Positions 36,516 to 47,936 are shown, counted from the stretch's first letter. The stretch: 64,000 nt of DNA from Bifidobacterium adolescentis ATCC 15703 (GCF_000010425.1 NC_008618.1:799946-863945), one strand, 5' to 3'. The notes: generated by a model not told the origin, from the sequence alone. Program-made: numbers and translations.

Positions 36516-37352
36516 CTACCTGCGGCGTGCCGATTCGATTATTTTGGCGACAATCCAGAACAGTGTGGAAATCGTCACGATGATGAAGCTCGGGGGAGCG
36601 GGGAACATGGCGGAAACCAACAGTCCACCCCAAATGGAGATCAAACAGATCACGGTGGAGACGACCATCGCGGCGAATGGGGACCGTGAGATGATGTTCG
36701 CAGTCGCGGCGGGCGTGACCACAAGAGCGAATATCAGCAACGTGCCCACGGCGGGCACCGCGATGGTGATCACACCGGCCATAATGGCCATGAAGCAGAT
36801 GTTCATGAGATTCACCGGCACGCCTTTTGCCTGCGCCACCTGTTCATCAAGCGAGCTGAACAGCAGCGGTCGATAGATAACGGCCAAAACGGCCAGCAAC
36901 AACACGTCGAAAACCGCAAACCCGACGATCTGCCCGTCCGTGATTGTCAGGATGGAGCCGAAAAGAATCGATTGCATCTGCTGCGAGGCGGAACTGGACA
37001 AGCGTGCGAAAAACAGACCCATGCCTGTGGCGAACGCCAATACGGTTCCTGTGGCGATTTCGCGTTGCGATGCCTTTTTGCCCAATGCGCCGATCACCAA
37101 TGCTCCGCCGAGAGCGAACACGCCGAGACCGGCACTGACCGGCAGACTCAACAGCACGGCTCCGGTCGCTCCTGGCAGCCCGATGTGCGCCAGCGCATGC
37201 GCGGCGAACGTGGAATGACGGGCGATGGTGAAGTAACCCATCACTCCAGCGGCCAAGGCGATGCACAGGCCGGCGAGGAAAGCGTTTGTCATGAATGGCG
37301 CGGTCAGCGTGCCCATCCAATCCGGATCGAAGGAGAAAGCGGTTTCGTTCAT
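36516..37352 (-). CDS. znuB: Zinc/manganese-type ABC transporter permease (ZnuB/TroC family)
   Basis: A 278-residue permease of the ABC-3 family. Eight or nine hydrophobic helices are visible, with HSTFAAHALAHIGLPGATGAVLL near residue 50 and AQAKGVPVNLMNICFMAIMAGVITIAVPAVGTLLIFALVVTPAATANI in the second half, both typical of zinc and manganese importers. ATG 37352 is used because AGGAGG is 7 nt upstream. It begins 2 nt after the ATPase stop, so the two genes form one transcription unit controlled by the Zur-like box at 38265. Confidence 0.92.
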   Translation of the reverse strand: MNETAFSFDPDWMGTLTAPFMTNAFLAGLCIALAAGVMGYFTIARHSTFAAHALAHIGLPGATGAVLLSLPVSAGLGVFALGGALVIGALGKKASQREIATGTVLAFATGMGLFFARLSSSASQQMQSILFGSILTITDGQIVGFAVFDVLLLAVLAVIYRPLLFSSLDEQVAQAKGVPVNLMNICFMAIMAGVITIAVPAVGTLLIFALVVTPAATANIISRSPFAAMVVSTVICLISIWGGLLVSAMFPAPPSFIIVTISTLFWIVAKIIESARRR

Positions 37353-37354
37353 GA

Positions 37355-38218
37355 TCATGCCTCCTGCGAAATGCGGTTGTGTCGGTGGAATCTTGCGATT
37401 TCCTCCGGCGCGTGGGCGTCGACGTCAATGTCATCAGGCTCATCCTCGCTTGGAGTGACGAACATATCTCCTTGGGGAGTGGTGACCACCTGCACCGTGG
37501 TGCCATATAGATGGGTGAGCAGCTTCGAATCCAGCACCTCGTTCATCTTCGCATAATGCGGATGCCCGTCGAGCAGATATACGGCACCGGTGAGAATCGG
37601 CAGAAGCATGTTCAAATCGTGCGCCACTACTTGAATGGACATGCCGAGTTCTCGGTTGAGTTTGGCGAGCACGTGCACCGTGGCACGTTGGCTGGCCAGA
37701 TCAAGATTGGCGAGCGGTTCATCCAACATGAGCAGTTGGGGGTCCGACACCAGCGCCTGCGCGATGGCGACGCGTTGCCGCAGGCCTCCCGAGAGCTCCG
37801 ACAGCCGGTATCTCGCCTTGTCCTGCATGTCGACGAATTCCAGCGCATTGCGTACTTTGTCTTTTTGCAGGCGGGTGATGGGATGAATGCCGAACCTTGC
37901 CCCGGTCAGGCCAAGCAGCACCGACTGTTCGGCGGTGATGTTCGATTCGATGTCGGATGCGTAGCTCTGCGGCACATACCCTATACGGTGATTCATGGCG
38001 CCGGCCGGCTTGCCGAGTACGGTTATGCCGCCGTGGGCGATGGGAATCAATCCGAGTTCGGCTTTCATCATGGTGGTTTTCCCGGTTCCGTTGGTGCCGA
38101 CGATGGCTGTCACCGAGCCTTGCGGGATACGGAAGGTGCCATGCTGCCAGATGATGTGTCCGCCGCGTGAGACCCCTGCGTCGTCGAATTCGATACAGAA
38201 TGATGCCTTGTCGTGCAT
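37355..38218 (-). CDS. znuC: Zinc/manganese-type ABC transporter ATP-binding protein
   Basis: A 287-residue ATPase. Walker A is VGTNGTGKTT (about 39-48), the signature is LSGGLRQRVA (about 145-154), Walker B is LLMLDEPLANLD, and the H-loop is VVAHDLN. The C-terminal 40 residues are acidic and contain a His-rich end (HAPEEIARFHRHN). Start 38218 (MHDKAS) was chosen from AAGGGAG upstream; the longer in-frame extension would run through the Zur-like operator. It heads the ATPase-permease unit. Confidence 0.93.
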   Translation of the reverse strand: MHDKASFCIEFDDAGVSRGGHIIWQHGTFRIPQGSVTAIVGTNGTGKTTMMKAELGLIPIAHGGITVLGKPAGAMNHRIGYVPQSYASDIESNITAEQSVLLGLTGARFGIHPITRLQKDKVRNALEFVDMQDKARYRLSELSGGLRQRVAIAQALVSDPQLLMLDEPLANLDLASQRATVHVLAKLNRELGMSIQVVAHDLNMLLPILTGAVYLLDGHPHYAKMNEVLDSKLLTHLYGTTVQVVTTPQGDMFVTPSEDEPDDIDVDAHAPEEIARFHRHNRISQEA

Positions 38219-38264
38219 GGCTCGCTCCCTTGATAAGTCAACGATAGTATTCTCACAAACGGTG

Positions 38265-38281
38265 TTGACAATCATTCTCAA
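38265..38281 (-). promoter_or_regulatory. Zur-like operator upstream of the ABC ATPase-permease pair
   Basis: A 17-nt inverted repeat, TTGAGAATGATTGTCAA on the minus strand, follows the TTGAnAATnATTnTCAA pattern of actinobacterial Zur boxes. It lies 47 nt before the ATPase start. Zinc repression is inferred. Confidence 0.7.
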
Positions 38282-38354
38282 TAAGAAGCATGCATGGACG
38301 ATGAAAAGTCTCATGATGAATCCGCCTGGATCGTAACTGTTGCTGGGAAAAAGA

Positions 38355-38392
38355 ATTCGCCGATGTCGGGGAATTGCTCGACATCGGCGAAT
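38355..38392 (-). terminator. Rho-independent terminator of the metal-binding protein gene
   Basis: A perfect 14-bp stem with a 10-nt loop is followed, on the minus strand, by TTCTTTTT. It starts 27 nt after the stop of the substrate-binding protein gene and separates it from the ATPase. Confidence 0.9.
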
Positions 38393-38418
38393 CGGGGGGA
38401 GGGAGGATGGCCGTGGCT

Positions 38419-39486
38419 TTATTTACCAGGATCCGTCTGCCCTGTGTTGTCCGGCGTTGCGGCGTCGGAATCGGAGTCGGGATTGTCGCTCGACGGCTGC
38501 TCGCCATTCGATTCAGAGGGAGAGACGTCCGAATCTGATGATGTCGCATCATCTTTGGAGGAAACCGCCTCATTCATTTGCTTGATGAGCTGCGCGATCC
38601 ATGAGATCAGGCTTTTGCTGTCGGCCGGCATCTGTTCCGTGACGTCGATGACCGGCACATCGGATTTGTGTGCGGTGCCGGTCAGAATATTTGTGGCATC
38701 CTCCGCCTTCTGAACATTGTTGATCAGCATATCCACTTGATGACCCTCCAGAATCTTCTGGAAGTCCTGGAGTTCCTTGGACGAGGGCTGAGAGCCTTCC
38801 GAGATGGACTGCGTGTAGCTTTCGGGAGTCTTATCGGATAGGCCCATGTCGCTGAGCAGATAATATGCGACCGGCTCGGTGGCTGCGTAGGAGACGTTCT
38901 TATGCGTATCGGAGAACTCTTTCATGCTTCTCTCGATTACCGTCTCGCGTCTGTTCCACGCCTTGAGTTTGTTTGTGAAATATTTCCTTTGCTTGGGCAT
39001 GATGCGGCTGTAGGTGTCGGCAAGCTCCTTCGCCATGGCGTTGCGTGCGTCGCTGGAGAACCAGAGATGGGGATTGTCTCCCTCAACGGCTCCGACCATT
39101 TGCGCGGCCGAAACGGAAACGGTGTCTCTTTCCAGGTTTTTTGTGGCCCAGGAGTCGTATCCCGCTCCGTTGGACACGACGACCTGTGCCTTCTGCAGGG
39201 TGTCGACAGCAGTGGTCTTCGGTTCGAACGTGTGGGCGTCCTCTGTTGTGGAGGACAGAATCGAGGTGACTTTGACGTGCGCGCCGCCGATCTGCTCCGC
39301 CAGAGCCCCCCACTGGTTGACCGACGCCACCACGTTGATCGGGGTGGTCTGCTCCTTTGGTGCGTCGGGTGCCGTTGGTTGATTGGGCTCCGAAGAAGCG
39401 CCAAAGCAGGAAGCGGTGCCCAGCACAGTGCACAATGTGATTCCCGCGGCAAGGATGCGGAAAAATGGACGCTGGTGAGAGCGCAT
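38419..39486 (-). CDS. znuA: Zinc/manganese-type ABC substrate-binding lipoprotein
   Basis: A 355-residue lipoprotein. The lipobox is LGTASC with Cys27. The mature part begins [19 protein letters not shown] and contains TEDAHTFEP and [10 protein letters not shown], each with a metal-ligand His, and a central helix. The usual third His site reads [22 protein letters not shown]. The last 45 residues are Ser- and Asp-rich low complexity ([15 protein letters not shown] and on), acidic instead of the histidine-rich loop of ZnuA. GAGGAAGG precedes ATG. No Zur-like box is seen upstream, unlike for the ATPase-permease pair. Confidence 0.9.
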   Translation of the reverse strand: MRSHQRPFFRILAAGITLCTVLGTASCFGASSEPNQPTAPDAPKEQTTPINVVASVNQWGALAEQIGGAHVKVTSILSSTTEDAHTFEPKTTAVDTLQKAQVVVSNGAGYDSWATKNLERDTVSVSAAQMVGAVEGDNPHLWFSSDARNAMAKELADTYSRIMPKQRKYFTNKLKAWNRRETVIERSMKEFSDTHKNVSYAATEPVAYYLLSDMGLSDKTPESYTQSISEGSQPSSKELQDFQKILEGHQVDMLINNVQKAEDATNILTGTAHKSDVPVIDVTEQMPADSKSLISWIAQLIKQMNEAVSSKDDATSSDSDVSPSESNGEQPSSDNPDSDSDAATPDNTGQTDPGK

Positions 39487-39631
39487 GTCGATTGCCTTCC
39501 TCTTGGGTCGTCCGTCGTTTCGGTCGTGTCCATCTCATATAGCACATGCGCGACTTACGACTGAAACCAAGATAGCCTACGATACTTGCAAATGCCAATA
39601 CGACAAGCGACTTAGCGAGGAAGTGGACCAC

Positions 39632-40507
39632 ATGGGAACAAGGATTGATGGCAAAAAGGTGGCGGCACGGACCAAGGCGGACCTCGCCAAACGCGTGGAA
39701 CTGCTGAAGGCGAGGGGAATCCAACCTGGATTGGGTACCATTTTGGTCGGATCAGACCCCGGCTCCGTGAAATATGTCGCCGGCAAACATGCCGATTGCG
39801 CCGAAATCGGCGTGAATTCCATCAAGCGCGAGCTGCCTGAGAATGCGACGTTCGATCAGGTCGCCGATGCGGTCCGCCAGCTCAATGCGGATCCCGCCTG
39901 TACCGGATATATCGTGCAGCTGCCCTTGCCAAGGGGAATCGACGAGAACGCCATCATCGATCTGATCGATCCCAAGAAGGACGCCGACGGGATGCATCCG
40001 TATAATCTCGGCGAACTTGTGCTGCATGCCCGAGGAGACATCACCACGCCGTTGCCATGCACGCCTCGCGGCGTGATCGAGCTGTTGCGCGCCTACGACA
40101 TCGATTTGGACGGCAAGGAGGTGTGCGTGCTGGGCCGTGGCATCACCATCGGCCGCACCATCGGTCTGTTGTTGACTCGTAAGGCGGTCAACGCCACCGT
40201 CACGCTGTGCCATACGGGAACCAAGGATGTGCGTGACCACATGCGACGGGCCGATGTGATCGTCGCAGCCATGGGAGTGGCTGGTTTCGTCAAGCCGGAA
40301 GACATCAAGGAAGGGTCGATTCTCGTCGACGTCGGAGTATCCCGCGTGTTCGACGAGGAATCCGGCCGATACAAGGTCAAGGGTGATGTCGATAAAGCCT
40401 GTTACGAGAAGGCTTTTGCATACACGCCGAATCCTGGAGGCGTAGGGCCGATGACGCGTGCCATGCTGCTGCAGAATGTTGTGGAGATGGCCGAACGTCA
40501 GTTGTGA
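39632..40507 (+). CDS. folD: Methylenetetrahydrofolate dehydrogenase/cyclohydrolase FolD
   Basis: FolD oxidises 5,10-methylene-THF and opens 5,10-methenyl-THF to 10-formyl-THF, supplying one-carbon units. The 291-residue chain contains [16 protein letters not shown] with the active-site Lys, [50 protein letters not shown] for NADP binding, and [17 protein letters not shown] at the end. ATG 39632 is used; GAGGAAG lies 9 nt upstream. It is divergent from the metal-binding lipoprotein gene and ends at a strong terminator. Confidence 0.96.
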   Translation: MGTRIDGKKVAARTKADLAKRVELLKARGIQPGLGTILVGSDPGSVKYVAGKHADCAEIGVNSIKRELPENATFDQVADAVRQLNADPACTGYIVQLPLPRGIDENAIIDLIDPKKDADGMHPYNLGELVLHARGDITTPLPCTPRGVIELLRAYDIDLDGKEVCVLGRGITIGRTIGLLLTRKAVNATVTLCHTGTKDVRDHMRRADVIVAAMGVAGFVKPEDIKEGSILVDVGVSRVFDEESGRYKVKGDVDKACYEKAFAYTPNPGGVGPMTRAMLLQNVVEMAERQL

Positions 40508-40524
40508 GTTTCGCGATAGTGCTT

Positions 40525-40560
40525 TCGGGCGTGTCGTGACATGCGACACGCCCGATTTTT
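40525..40560 (+). terminator. Rho-independent terminator after folD
   Basis: A perfect 12-bp stem (TCGGGCGTGTCG) and 7-nt loop are followed by TTTTT, 17 nt after the stop codon. Confidence 0.92.
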
Positions 40561-40660
40561 GTGCATGGCTTCTTGTAGACTTTCGCCTTGTGTGTATTTG
40601 CGCACACGTATAACTGAAGAACGATTTTATCCATCCACTATTTTGTAAGAAACCACATTA

Positions 40661-42133
40661 ATGGCAGAGAACAATAACGAAGTCGCCAAGGTCGCCATCA
40701 ACGACATCGGCACCGAAGAGGACTTCATCAAGGCAGTCGATTCCACCATCAAGAACTTCGATGATGGTGATCTGGTCGAAGGTACCGTCGTCAAGGTCGA
40801 TCATGACGAGGTCCTGCTCGACATCGGCTACAAGACCGAGGGCGTCATCCCCTCCCGCGAGCTTTCCATCAAGAAGGACGTTGATCCTGACGAAGTCGTC
40901 GAGGTCGGCGACACCATTGAGGCCCTTGTCGTCACCAAGGAAGACAAGGAAGGCCGTCTGATTCTGTCCAAGAAGCGTGCGCAGTACGAGCGCGCTTGGG
41001 GCGACATCGAGAAGATCAAGGAAGCCGATGGCGTTGTCGAAGGCACTGTCATCGAAGCTGTCAAGGGTGGCCTCATCGTCGACATCGGTCTGCGTGGCTT
41101 CCTGCCGGCATCTCTCGTCGAGATGCGTCGTGTCCGCGATCTGTCCCCGTACATCGGCCAGAAGATCAAGGCCAAGATCCTCGAGCTCGACAAGAACCGC
41201 AACAACGTGGTCCTCTCCCGTCGCCAGTACCTCGAGGAGACCCAGTCCGAAGTGCGCGAGACCTTCCTGTCCCAGCTTAAGAAGGGCCAGATCCGTGAAG
41301 GCGTCGTGTCCTCCATCGTCAACTTCGGCGCATTCGTCGATCTGGGCGGTGTTGACGGCCTGATCCACGTTTCCGAGCTGTCTTGGAAGCACATCGATCA
41401 CCCGTCCGAGGTCGTCAAGGTCGGAGACAAGGTCACCGTCGAGGTGCTTGACGTTGATCTCGATCGTGAGCGCATCTCCCTGTCCCTCAAGGCCACCCAG
41501 GAAGATCCGTGGCAGCGCTTCGCCCGCACCCACGTTCCTGGCCAGATCGTCAAGGGCAAGGTCACCAAGATCGTTCAGTTCGGTGTCTTCATCTCCGTCG
41601 AAGACGGCATCGAAGGCCTCGTGCATATCTCCGAGCTGGCCAACCGCCACGTGGAGAACCCGGAGACCGTCGTCAAGCCGGGCGAGGAAGTCTTCGTCAA
41701 GGTGATTGACGTCGATCTCGACCGTCGCCGCATCTCCCTGTCCCTCAAGCAGGCCAACGACTCCGTTGATCCGGCTTCCGAGGACTTCGATCCGGCTCTG
41801 TACGGCATGCCGGCAGAGTACGACGAGCAGGGCAACTACAAGTATCCGGAAGGCTTCGACCCGGCAACCAACGAGTGGATCGCTGGTTACGAGAAGCAGC
41901 GTGAGGAGTGGGAGTCCCAGTACGCCACCGCTCACGATCTGTGGGAGCAGCACAAGGAATTCGTTGCCAAGGAACTCGAGAACGCCGAGGCTTCCGCAGC
42001 CGAAGACGGCCAGGCTCCGAAGGAAGAGAAGGTCGAAGAGGTGTCCAACTACTCCTCCGACAACACCTCCAACGGCACCCTCGCCGATTCCGACCAGCTC
42101 GCCGCTCTGCGCGACCAGCTGCTCGGCAAGTGA
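40661..42133 (+). CDS. rpsA: 30S ribosomal protein S1
   Basis: S1 helps the ribosome bind mRNA. The 490 residues hold four S1 (OB-fold) domains at about residues 34-103, 121-187, 208-276 and 293-362, each with the F-V-D/GxxGxxGxLH pattern such as IVNFGAFVDLGGVDGLIHVSEL and IVQFGVFISVEDGIEGLVHISEL. The C-terminal tail is acidic. This four-domain form is the actinobacterial type. Codon bias is strong. It heads the rpsA-coaE-uvrB run, an order also known from mycobacteria. The start has no evident Shine-Dalgarno. Confidence 0.97.
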   Translation: MAENNNEVAKVAINDIGTEEDFIKAVDSTIKNFDDGDLVEGTVVKVDHDEVLLDIGYKTEGVIPSRELSIKKDVDPDEVVEVGDTIEALVVTKEDKEGRLILSKKRAQYERAWGDIEKIKEADGVVEGTVIEAVKGGLIVDIGLRGFLPASLVEMRRVRDLSPYIGQKIKAKILELDKNRNNVVLSRRQYLEETQSEVRETFLSQLKKGQIREGVVSSIVNFGAFVDLGGVDGLIHVSELSWKHIDHPSEVVKVGDKVTVEVLDVDLDRERISLSLKATQEDPWQRFARTHVPGQIVKGKVTKIVQFGVFISVEDGIEGLVHISELANRHVENPETVVKPGEEVFVKVIDVDLDRRRISLSLKQANDSVDPASEDFDPALYGMPAEYDEQGNYKYPEGFDPATNEWIAGYEKQREEWESQYATAHDLWEQHKEFVAKELENAEASAAEDGQAPKEEKVEEVSNYSSDNTSNGTLADSDQLAALRDQLLGK

Positions 42134-42176
42134 GTTTCGACGAATCAAAATAAACTGATTCGCGTAAACCGCTGAT

Positions 42177-42210
42177 AAATGGCCCCGCACCTGATGGTGT
42201 GGGGCCATTT
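42177..42210 (+). terminator. Rho-independent terminator after rpsA
   Basis: AAATGGCCCCGCACC pairs with GGTGTGGGGCCATTT around a TGAT loop, ending in ATTT. It isolates rpsA from coaE. Confidence 0.85.
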
Positions 42211-42249
42211 GCGTATGTTGCGAGTCCGTCAAACATTACAATGGCGGTT

Positions 42250-42877
42250 GTGATGATTCGAATTGGGTTGACCGGAGGCATCGCCGCCGGCAAAAGCACC
42301 GTCGCTACGCATCTGCGTGAACTGGGCGCGACGCTTGTCGATTATGATGTGCTCGCCCGAAAAGTCGTGGAACCCGGAAGCGTGGGCCTGCAACGAATCG
42401 TGGAACATTTCGGGCCGGATGCGATGAACGCGCAAGGTGGTCTTAATCGGCGATGGATGTCCGAACACGTCTTCTCCGATCCGAATGCCGAATCCGAACG
42501 TAGAATCCTTGACGATATCGAACATCCGTTGATCTACGATCTTGCATTGTCGGAGGAACGGCAGGCGGTCGAAAAGAATCCGGATGCCGTGGTCGTACAT
42601 GATATTCCGCTTTTGGCGGAAGTAATCGATGACATACCCATGCGTTTCGACCATATCGTAACAGTCGAAGCACCGGAACAGACGCGTGTGGAACGTATGA
42701 TGCGCACCCGTGGCATGAGTGAGGCACAGGCGAAGGCACGTATCGCGCATCAGCCCACGCGTGCGGCACGAGAATCCATAGCCGATGCGGTGATTGACTC
42801 ATCCCAGGATGTAGAACACATGTTCGACTGTGTTGATAGGCTGATGGAACAGTGGCGTAAGGAAGCGAGACGGAACC

Positions 42878-42894
<17 letters not shown>
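42250..42894 (+). CDS. coaE: Dephospho-CoA kinase
   Basis: CoaE phosphorylates dephospho-CoA, the last step of coenzyme A synthesis. The 214-residue chain starts with the P-loop [20 protein letters not shown]; the [14 protein letters not shown] segment, [17 protein letters not shown], and [20 protein letters not shown] (lid) follow. The start is GTG 42250 or ATG 42253: TACAAT ends 7 nt before the GTG and no ribosome-binding site is visible, so leaderless translation is likely. The 3' end overlaps uvrB by 17 nt. Confidence 0.93.
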
Positions 42895-44989
<2,095 letters not shown>

Positions 44990-45028
44990 TTCTCGACCGG
45001 TCATACGGCATCCGTACCATAGTGGATT

Positions 45029-46012
45029 ATGGCTGAAACACCACTTGTTTTTGAAATCGCCACGTTTGCGGTGCTTGCCGTCTTCTTCGTGGTGGACCTG
45101 TTCATCATCGGGCGCAAACCGCATGTGCCGTCCACCAAGGAATGCGTGCAGCATATCGCGTTCTTCGTGGTCATGGCGTTGATCTTCGGCGGACTCATGT
45201 GGTTCTTCGCCGGCTCGAAGCCTGCCATCGAGTTCTACTCAGGTTGGCTGACCGAATATTCGCTGAGCATAGACAACCTGTTCGTGTTTGTCATTATCAT
45301 GTCGAATTTCGCGGTGCCGAAGGAACTACAGAAATTCGTGCTGTCAGTCGGCATCACCGTCGCGCTCGTACTGCGAGGCATGTTCATTTTGGTGGGCGCT
45401 GCCATCATCTCGCGCTTCACTTGGGTGTTCTTCCTATTCGGCGCGTTCCTCATCGTCACGGCCATCAAACTCGTCACCGGGGGAGACGAGGACGAGGAAT
45501 ACCATGAGAACGCGTTGATTCACGCGCTGCGCAAGGTCATCAAGATCACCGATGAATACGACGGCGAAAAGCTGCGTACTATCAAGAACGGTGTGAAGCA
45601 TTGGACCCCGATGCTCATCGTGTTCCTGACCATCGGCACCACCGACGTGATGTTCGCTTTCGATTCGATCCCCGCCATTTTCGGTCTGACCAAAGATCCG
45701 TTCATCGTGTTCACGTCCAACGTGTTCGCATTGCTCGGTCTGCAGCAGCTGTACTTCCTGCTCGGAGAGCTGCTTGACAAGCTCGTCTATCTTCCGCTGG
45801 GCCTGTCCGTGGTACTGGGCTTCATCGGCGTCAAACTCATCATGGAGGCCCTGCATGGCAATTCGCTGCCGTTCCTCAATGGCGGCCAGCCGATTTCCTG
45901 GGTTCCGGAAGTGCCCACATGGCTGTCGCTTGTCGTGATCGTTCTTGCGATTGGTGGTGCGGCTTTGGCAAGTGTTATTAAGATGCGCACCATGAAAGCG
46001 AACGAAAAGTGA
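45029..46012 (+). CDS. TerC family integral membrane protein
   Basis: A 327-residue protein with about nine membrane helices. Family landmarks are STKECVQHIAFFVVMALIFGGLMW, EYSLSIDNLFVFVIIMSNF and TTDVMFAFDSIPAIFGLTKDPFIVFTSNVFALLGLQQLYFLL, including the conserved acidic residues of the DN and DS motifs. TerC/Alx proteins are associated with manganese export and tellurite resistance; metal export is the best guess here. TACCAT lies 8 nt before ATG, with no Shine-Dalgarno, so the start may be leaderless. It stands alone between uvrB and pyk. Confidence 0.93.
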   Translation: MAETPLVFEIATFAVLAVFFVVDLFIIGRKPHVPSTKECVQHIAFFVVMALIFGGLMWFFAGSKPAIEFYSGWLTEYSLSIDNLFVFVIIMSNFAVPKELQKFVLSVGITVALVLRGMFILVGAAIISRFTWVFFLFGAFLIVTAIKLVTGGDEDEEYHENALIHALRKVIKITDEYDGEKLRTIKNGVKHWTPMLIVFLTIGTTDVMFAFDSIPAIFGLTKDPFIVFTSNVFALLGLQQLYFLLGELLDKLVYLPLGLSVVLGFIGVKLIMEALHGNSLPFLNGGQPISWVPEVPTWLSLVVIVLAIGGAALASVIKMRTMKANEK

Positions 46013-46029
46013 CAGTCCGGCAAACGTTG

Positions 46030-46054
46030 GGAGAATAGAGCTTTTCTATTCTCC
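46030..46054 (+). terminator. Short hairpin after the TerC gene
   Basis: GGAGAATAG pairs with CTATTCTCC around a 7-nt loop. No T tract follows, so termination strength is uncertain. Confidence 0.5.
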
Positions 46055-46061
46055 TACGAAA

Positions 46062-46077
46062 TTGTGAGCGCTCACAA
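46062..46077. promoter_or_regulatory. Perfect LacI-type operator upstream of pyk
   Basis: TTGTGAGCGCTCACAA is a perfect 16-bp palindrome of the LacI/GalR class, 108 nt before the pyk start. It matches the eno-upstream site at 12 of its core positions. A shared carbohydrate regulator (AraQ/MalR1 type in bifidobacteria) is inferred. Confidence 0.75.
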
Positions 46078-46185
46078 CACACCTAGTTCTGAGGTGGAAG
46101 TGGGCGCTTTTTGCTAGTAAGCTATGCCATTGGAAACAGGGTCGTCAGATCCAAAATCAATATCAACAAGAATAGGCAGGCATTC

Positions 46186-47628
46186 ATGCGTAAAGCCAAG
46201 ATCGTAGATACCATCGGTCCCGCTACCGAGTCCCTGGAAGGCATCACCAGCCTTGTCGAAGCAGGTATGGACGTCGCTCGTCTGAACCGCTCCCACGGCA
46301 CTCCGGAAGACCACCTCAAGGTCTACAACAACCTCCGTGCCGCCGCCAAGGCCACTGGCCGCAACGTCGCAGCCCTGGTTGACCTGCAGGGTCCGAAGAT
46401 CCGCTGCGGTTGGTTCAAGAAGAACGCCGACGGCGAGGATAAGGTCCAGCTGACCGAAGGCCAGGAGTTCGTCATCACCACTGATGACATCGAAGGCGAC
46501 GAGCACATCACCTCCACCACCTTCAAGGGTCTCCCGGGCGACTGCCATGCAGGCGATCCGATCCTCATCGACGACGGCAAGGTCCGCCTCGAGGTCACCA
46601 AGGTCGAAGGCAACAACGTGTACACCAAGGTTGTCGTTGCCGGACCGGTCTCCAGCCACAAGGGCATCAACCTTCCGGGCGTCGCCGTGTCTCTGCCGGC
46701 TCTGACCGAGAAGGACGAAGAGGATCTGCGCTGGGCCATCCGCACCGGCGCCGACATCATTGCCATGTCCTTCGTGCGCTTCGCCACCGACATCGATCGC
46801 GCCCATGAGATCATGGACGAGGAAGGCCGCCGTATCCCGGTCGTCGCCAAGATCGAGAAGCCGCAGGCCCTCGAGAACCTCGAGGAGATCGTCAAGGCGT
46901 TCGACGGCATCATGGTCGCACGTGGCGATATGGCCGTCGAGTGCCCGCTGGAAGAGGTCCCGCTGGCCACCAAGCGCTGCATCGAGCTGGCTCGTCAGTA
47001 CGCCAAGCCGGTCATCGTGGCCACCGAAGTCCTCGGCTCCATGGTCAGCTCCCCGGTCCCGACCCGTGCAGAGGCATCCGACTGCGCCAACGCCGTCCTC
47101 GACGGTGCCGACGCCACCATGACCTCCAACGAGACCGCCGTCGGCAAGTACCCGGCAGTCACCGTGAACACCATGAGCCGCATCTCCACCTTCGCCACCG
47201 AGCATGGTTTCGACCGCATCCCGGAGCTGAAGAACCTGGATATGTCCTCCACCGGTGCCGTCTCTTCCGCCGCCGTCGACCTGGCCGACAAGCTCAACGC
47301 CAAGGCCATCGTCGCCTACACCCAGACCGGTTCTACCGTGCACCGCGTGTCCCGTGAACGTCCGGCCACCCCGATCTACGGCATCACCAACAATGAGCAC
47401 ACCTTCCACTGGCTGGCCCTGTCTTGGGGCACCGAGTCCTTCCTGGTCGACGAGGATTACCATGACAAGTCCCGCAAGGACCTCATGGTTTTCACCGACA
47501 AGGTCCTCAAGGACGCCGGCAAGGTCTCCGATGGCGACAAGATCGTCGTGCTGAGCTCCGCCCAGGGCGAACACCAGCCGGGTCGCACCGATTCCATCTA
47601 CGTCCACACCGTTGGTGCCTGCGACTGA
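46186..47628 (+). CDS. pyk: Pyruvate kinase
   Basis: Pyk makes pyruvate and ATP from phosphoenolpyruvate. The 480-residue chain begins MRKAKIVDTIGPATES and contains LNRSHGTPEDHL, VDLQGPKIRCG, KDEEDLRWAIRTGADIIAMSF, VARGDMAVECPLEEVP with the metal-binding residues, VATEVLGSM, and DGADATMTSNETAVGKYP. The usual MxxxARLNFSHG has Arg-Ser in place of Asn-Phe-Ser, giving RLNRSHG, a form seen in some Actinobacteria. ATG 46186 is used because AGGCAGG lies just upstream. Codon bias indicates high expression; a LacI-type palindrome lies upstream. Confidence 0.97.
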   Translation: MRKAKIVDTIGPATESLEGITSLVEAGMDVARLNRSHGTPEDHLKVYNNLRAAAKATGRNVAALVDLQGPKIRCGWFKKNADGEDKVQLTEGQEFVITTDDIEGDEHITSTTFKGLPGDCHAGDPILIDDGKVRLEVTKVEGNNVYTKVVVAGPVSSHKGINLPGVAVSLPALTEKDEEDLRWAIRTGADIIAMSFVRFATDIDRAHEIMDEEGRRIPVVAKIEKPQALENLEEIVKAFDGIMVARGDMAVECPLEEVPLATKRCIELARQYAKPVIVATEVLGSMVSSPVPTRAEASDCANAVLDGADATMTSNETAVGKYPAVTVNTMSRISTFATEHGFDRIPELKNLDMSSTGAVSSAAVDLADKLNAKAIVAYTQTGSTVHRVSRERPATPIYGITNNEHTFHWLALSWGTESFLVDEDYHDKSRKDLMVFTDKVLKDAGKVSDGDKIVVLSSAQGEHQPGRTDSIYVHTVGACD

Positions 47629-47659
47629 GATTTGAATCGTCGCGTTAAACGCTGATTCC

Positions 47660-47701
47660 ATAATCCTCCCATTGGTTCCCGATGGGAGGATTATTGTTTT
47701 T
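47660..47701 (+). terminator. Rho-independent terminator after pyk
   Basis: A perfect 13-bp stem (ATAATCCTCCCAT) with a 9-nt loop is followed by TGTTTTT. Confidence 0.9.
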
Positions 47702-47735
47702 ACGCGATGTCTCCGAATGATGACAACGCCGAGAT

Positions 47736-47765
47736 TTGGCGCAAATCGCAATCATGTGGTATTCT
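47736..47765 (+). promoter_or_regulatory. Predicted promoter of the CAA tRNA
   Basis: TTGGCG, an 18-nt spacer and TATTCT end 17 nt upstream of the mature tRNA. The same -10 hexamer and spacer length occur at eno. Confidence 0.6.
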
Positions 47766-47782
47766 TCCAGAGTTGCGTGCAA

Positions 47783-47856
47783 GCCCTCGTATCCCAATTG
47801 GTAGAGGAAGCAGCCTCAAAATCTGCGCAGTGTGGGTTCGAGTCCCACCGAGGGCA
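47783..47856 (+). tRNA. tRNA-Leu (anticodon CAA) with class I shape
   Basis: The acceptor GCCCTCG pairs with CGAGGGC; discriminator A is at 47856. The anticodon arm is GCAGC-CTCAAAA-TCTGC, giving CAA (Leu), with a C-T mismatch closing the loop. The T arm GTGGG-TTCGAGT-CCCAC is perfect. The variable loop is only GCAGT (5 nt), whereas leucine tRNAs normally carry a long variable arm, as the tRNA at 12803 partly does. The D stem has only about three pairs. Identity as a leucine acceptor is therefore uncertain, although a good promoter precedes it. CCA is not encoded. Confidence 0.8.
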
Positions 47857-47936
47857 CGTAAGAAATCAATATCAATCCAGGCCCGGGTTGGGGCATGTTA
47901 GGCCGGCTTTGGGTGTGACAGTGGAAAGAGACCGAC

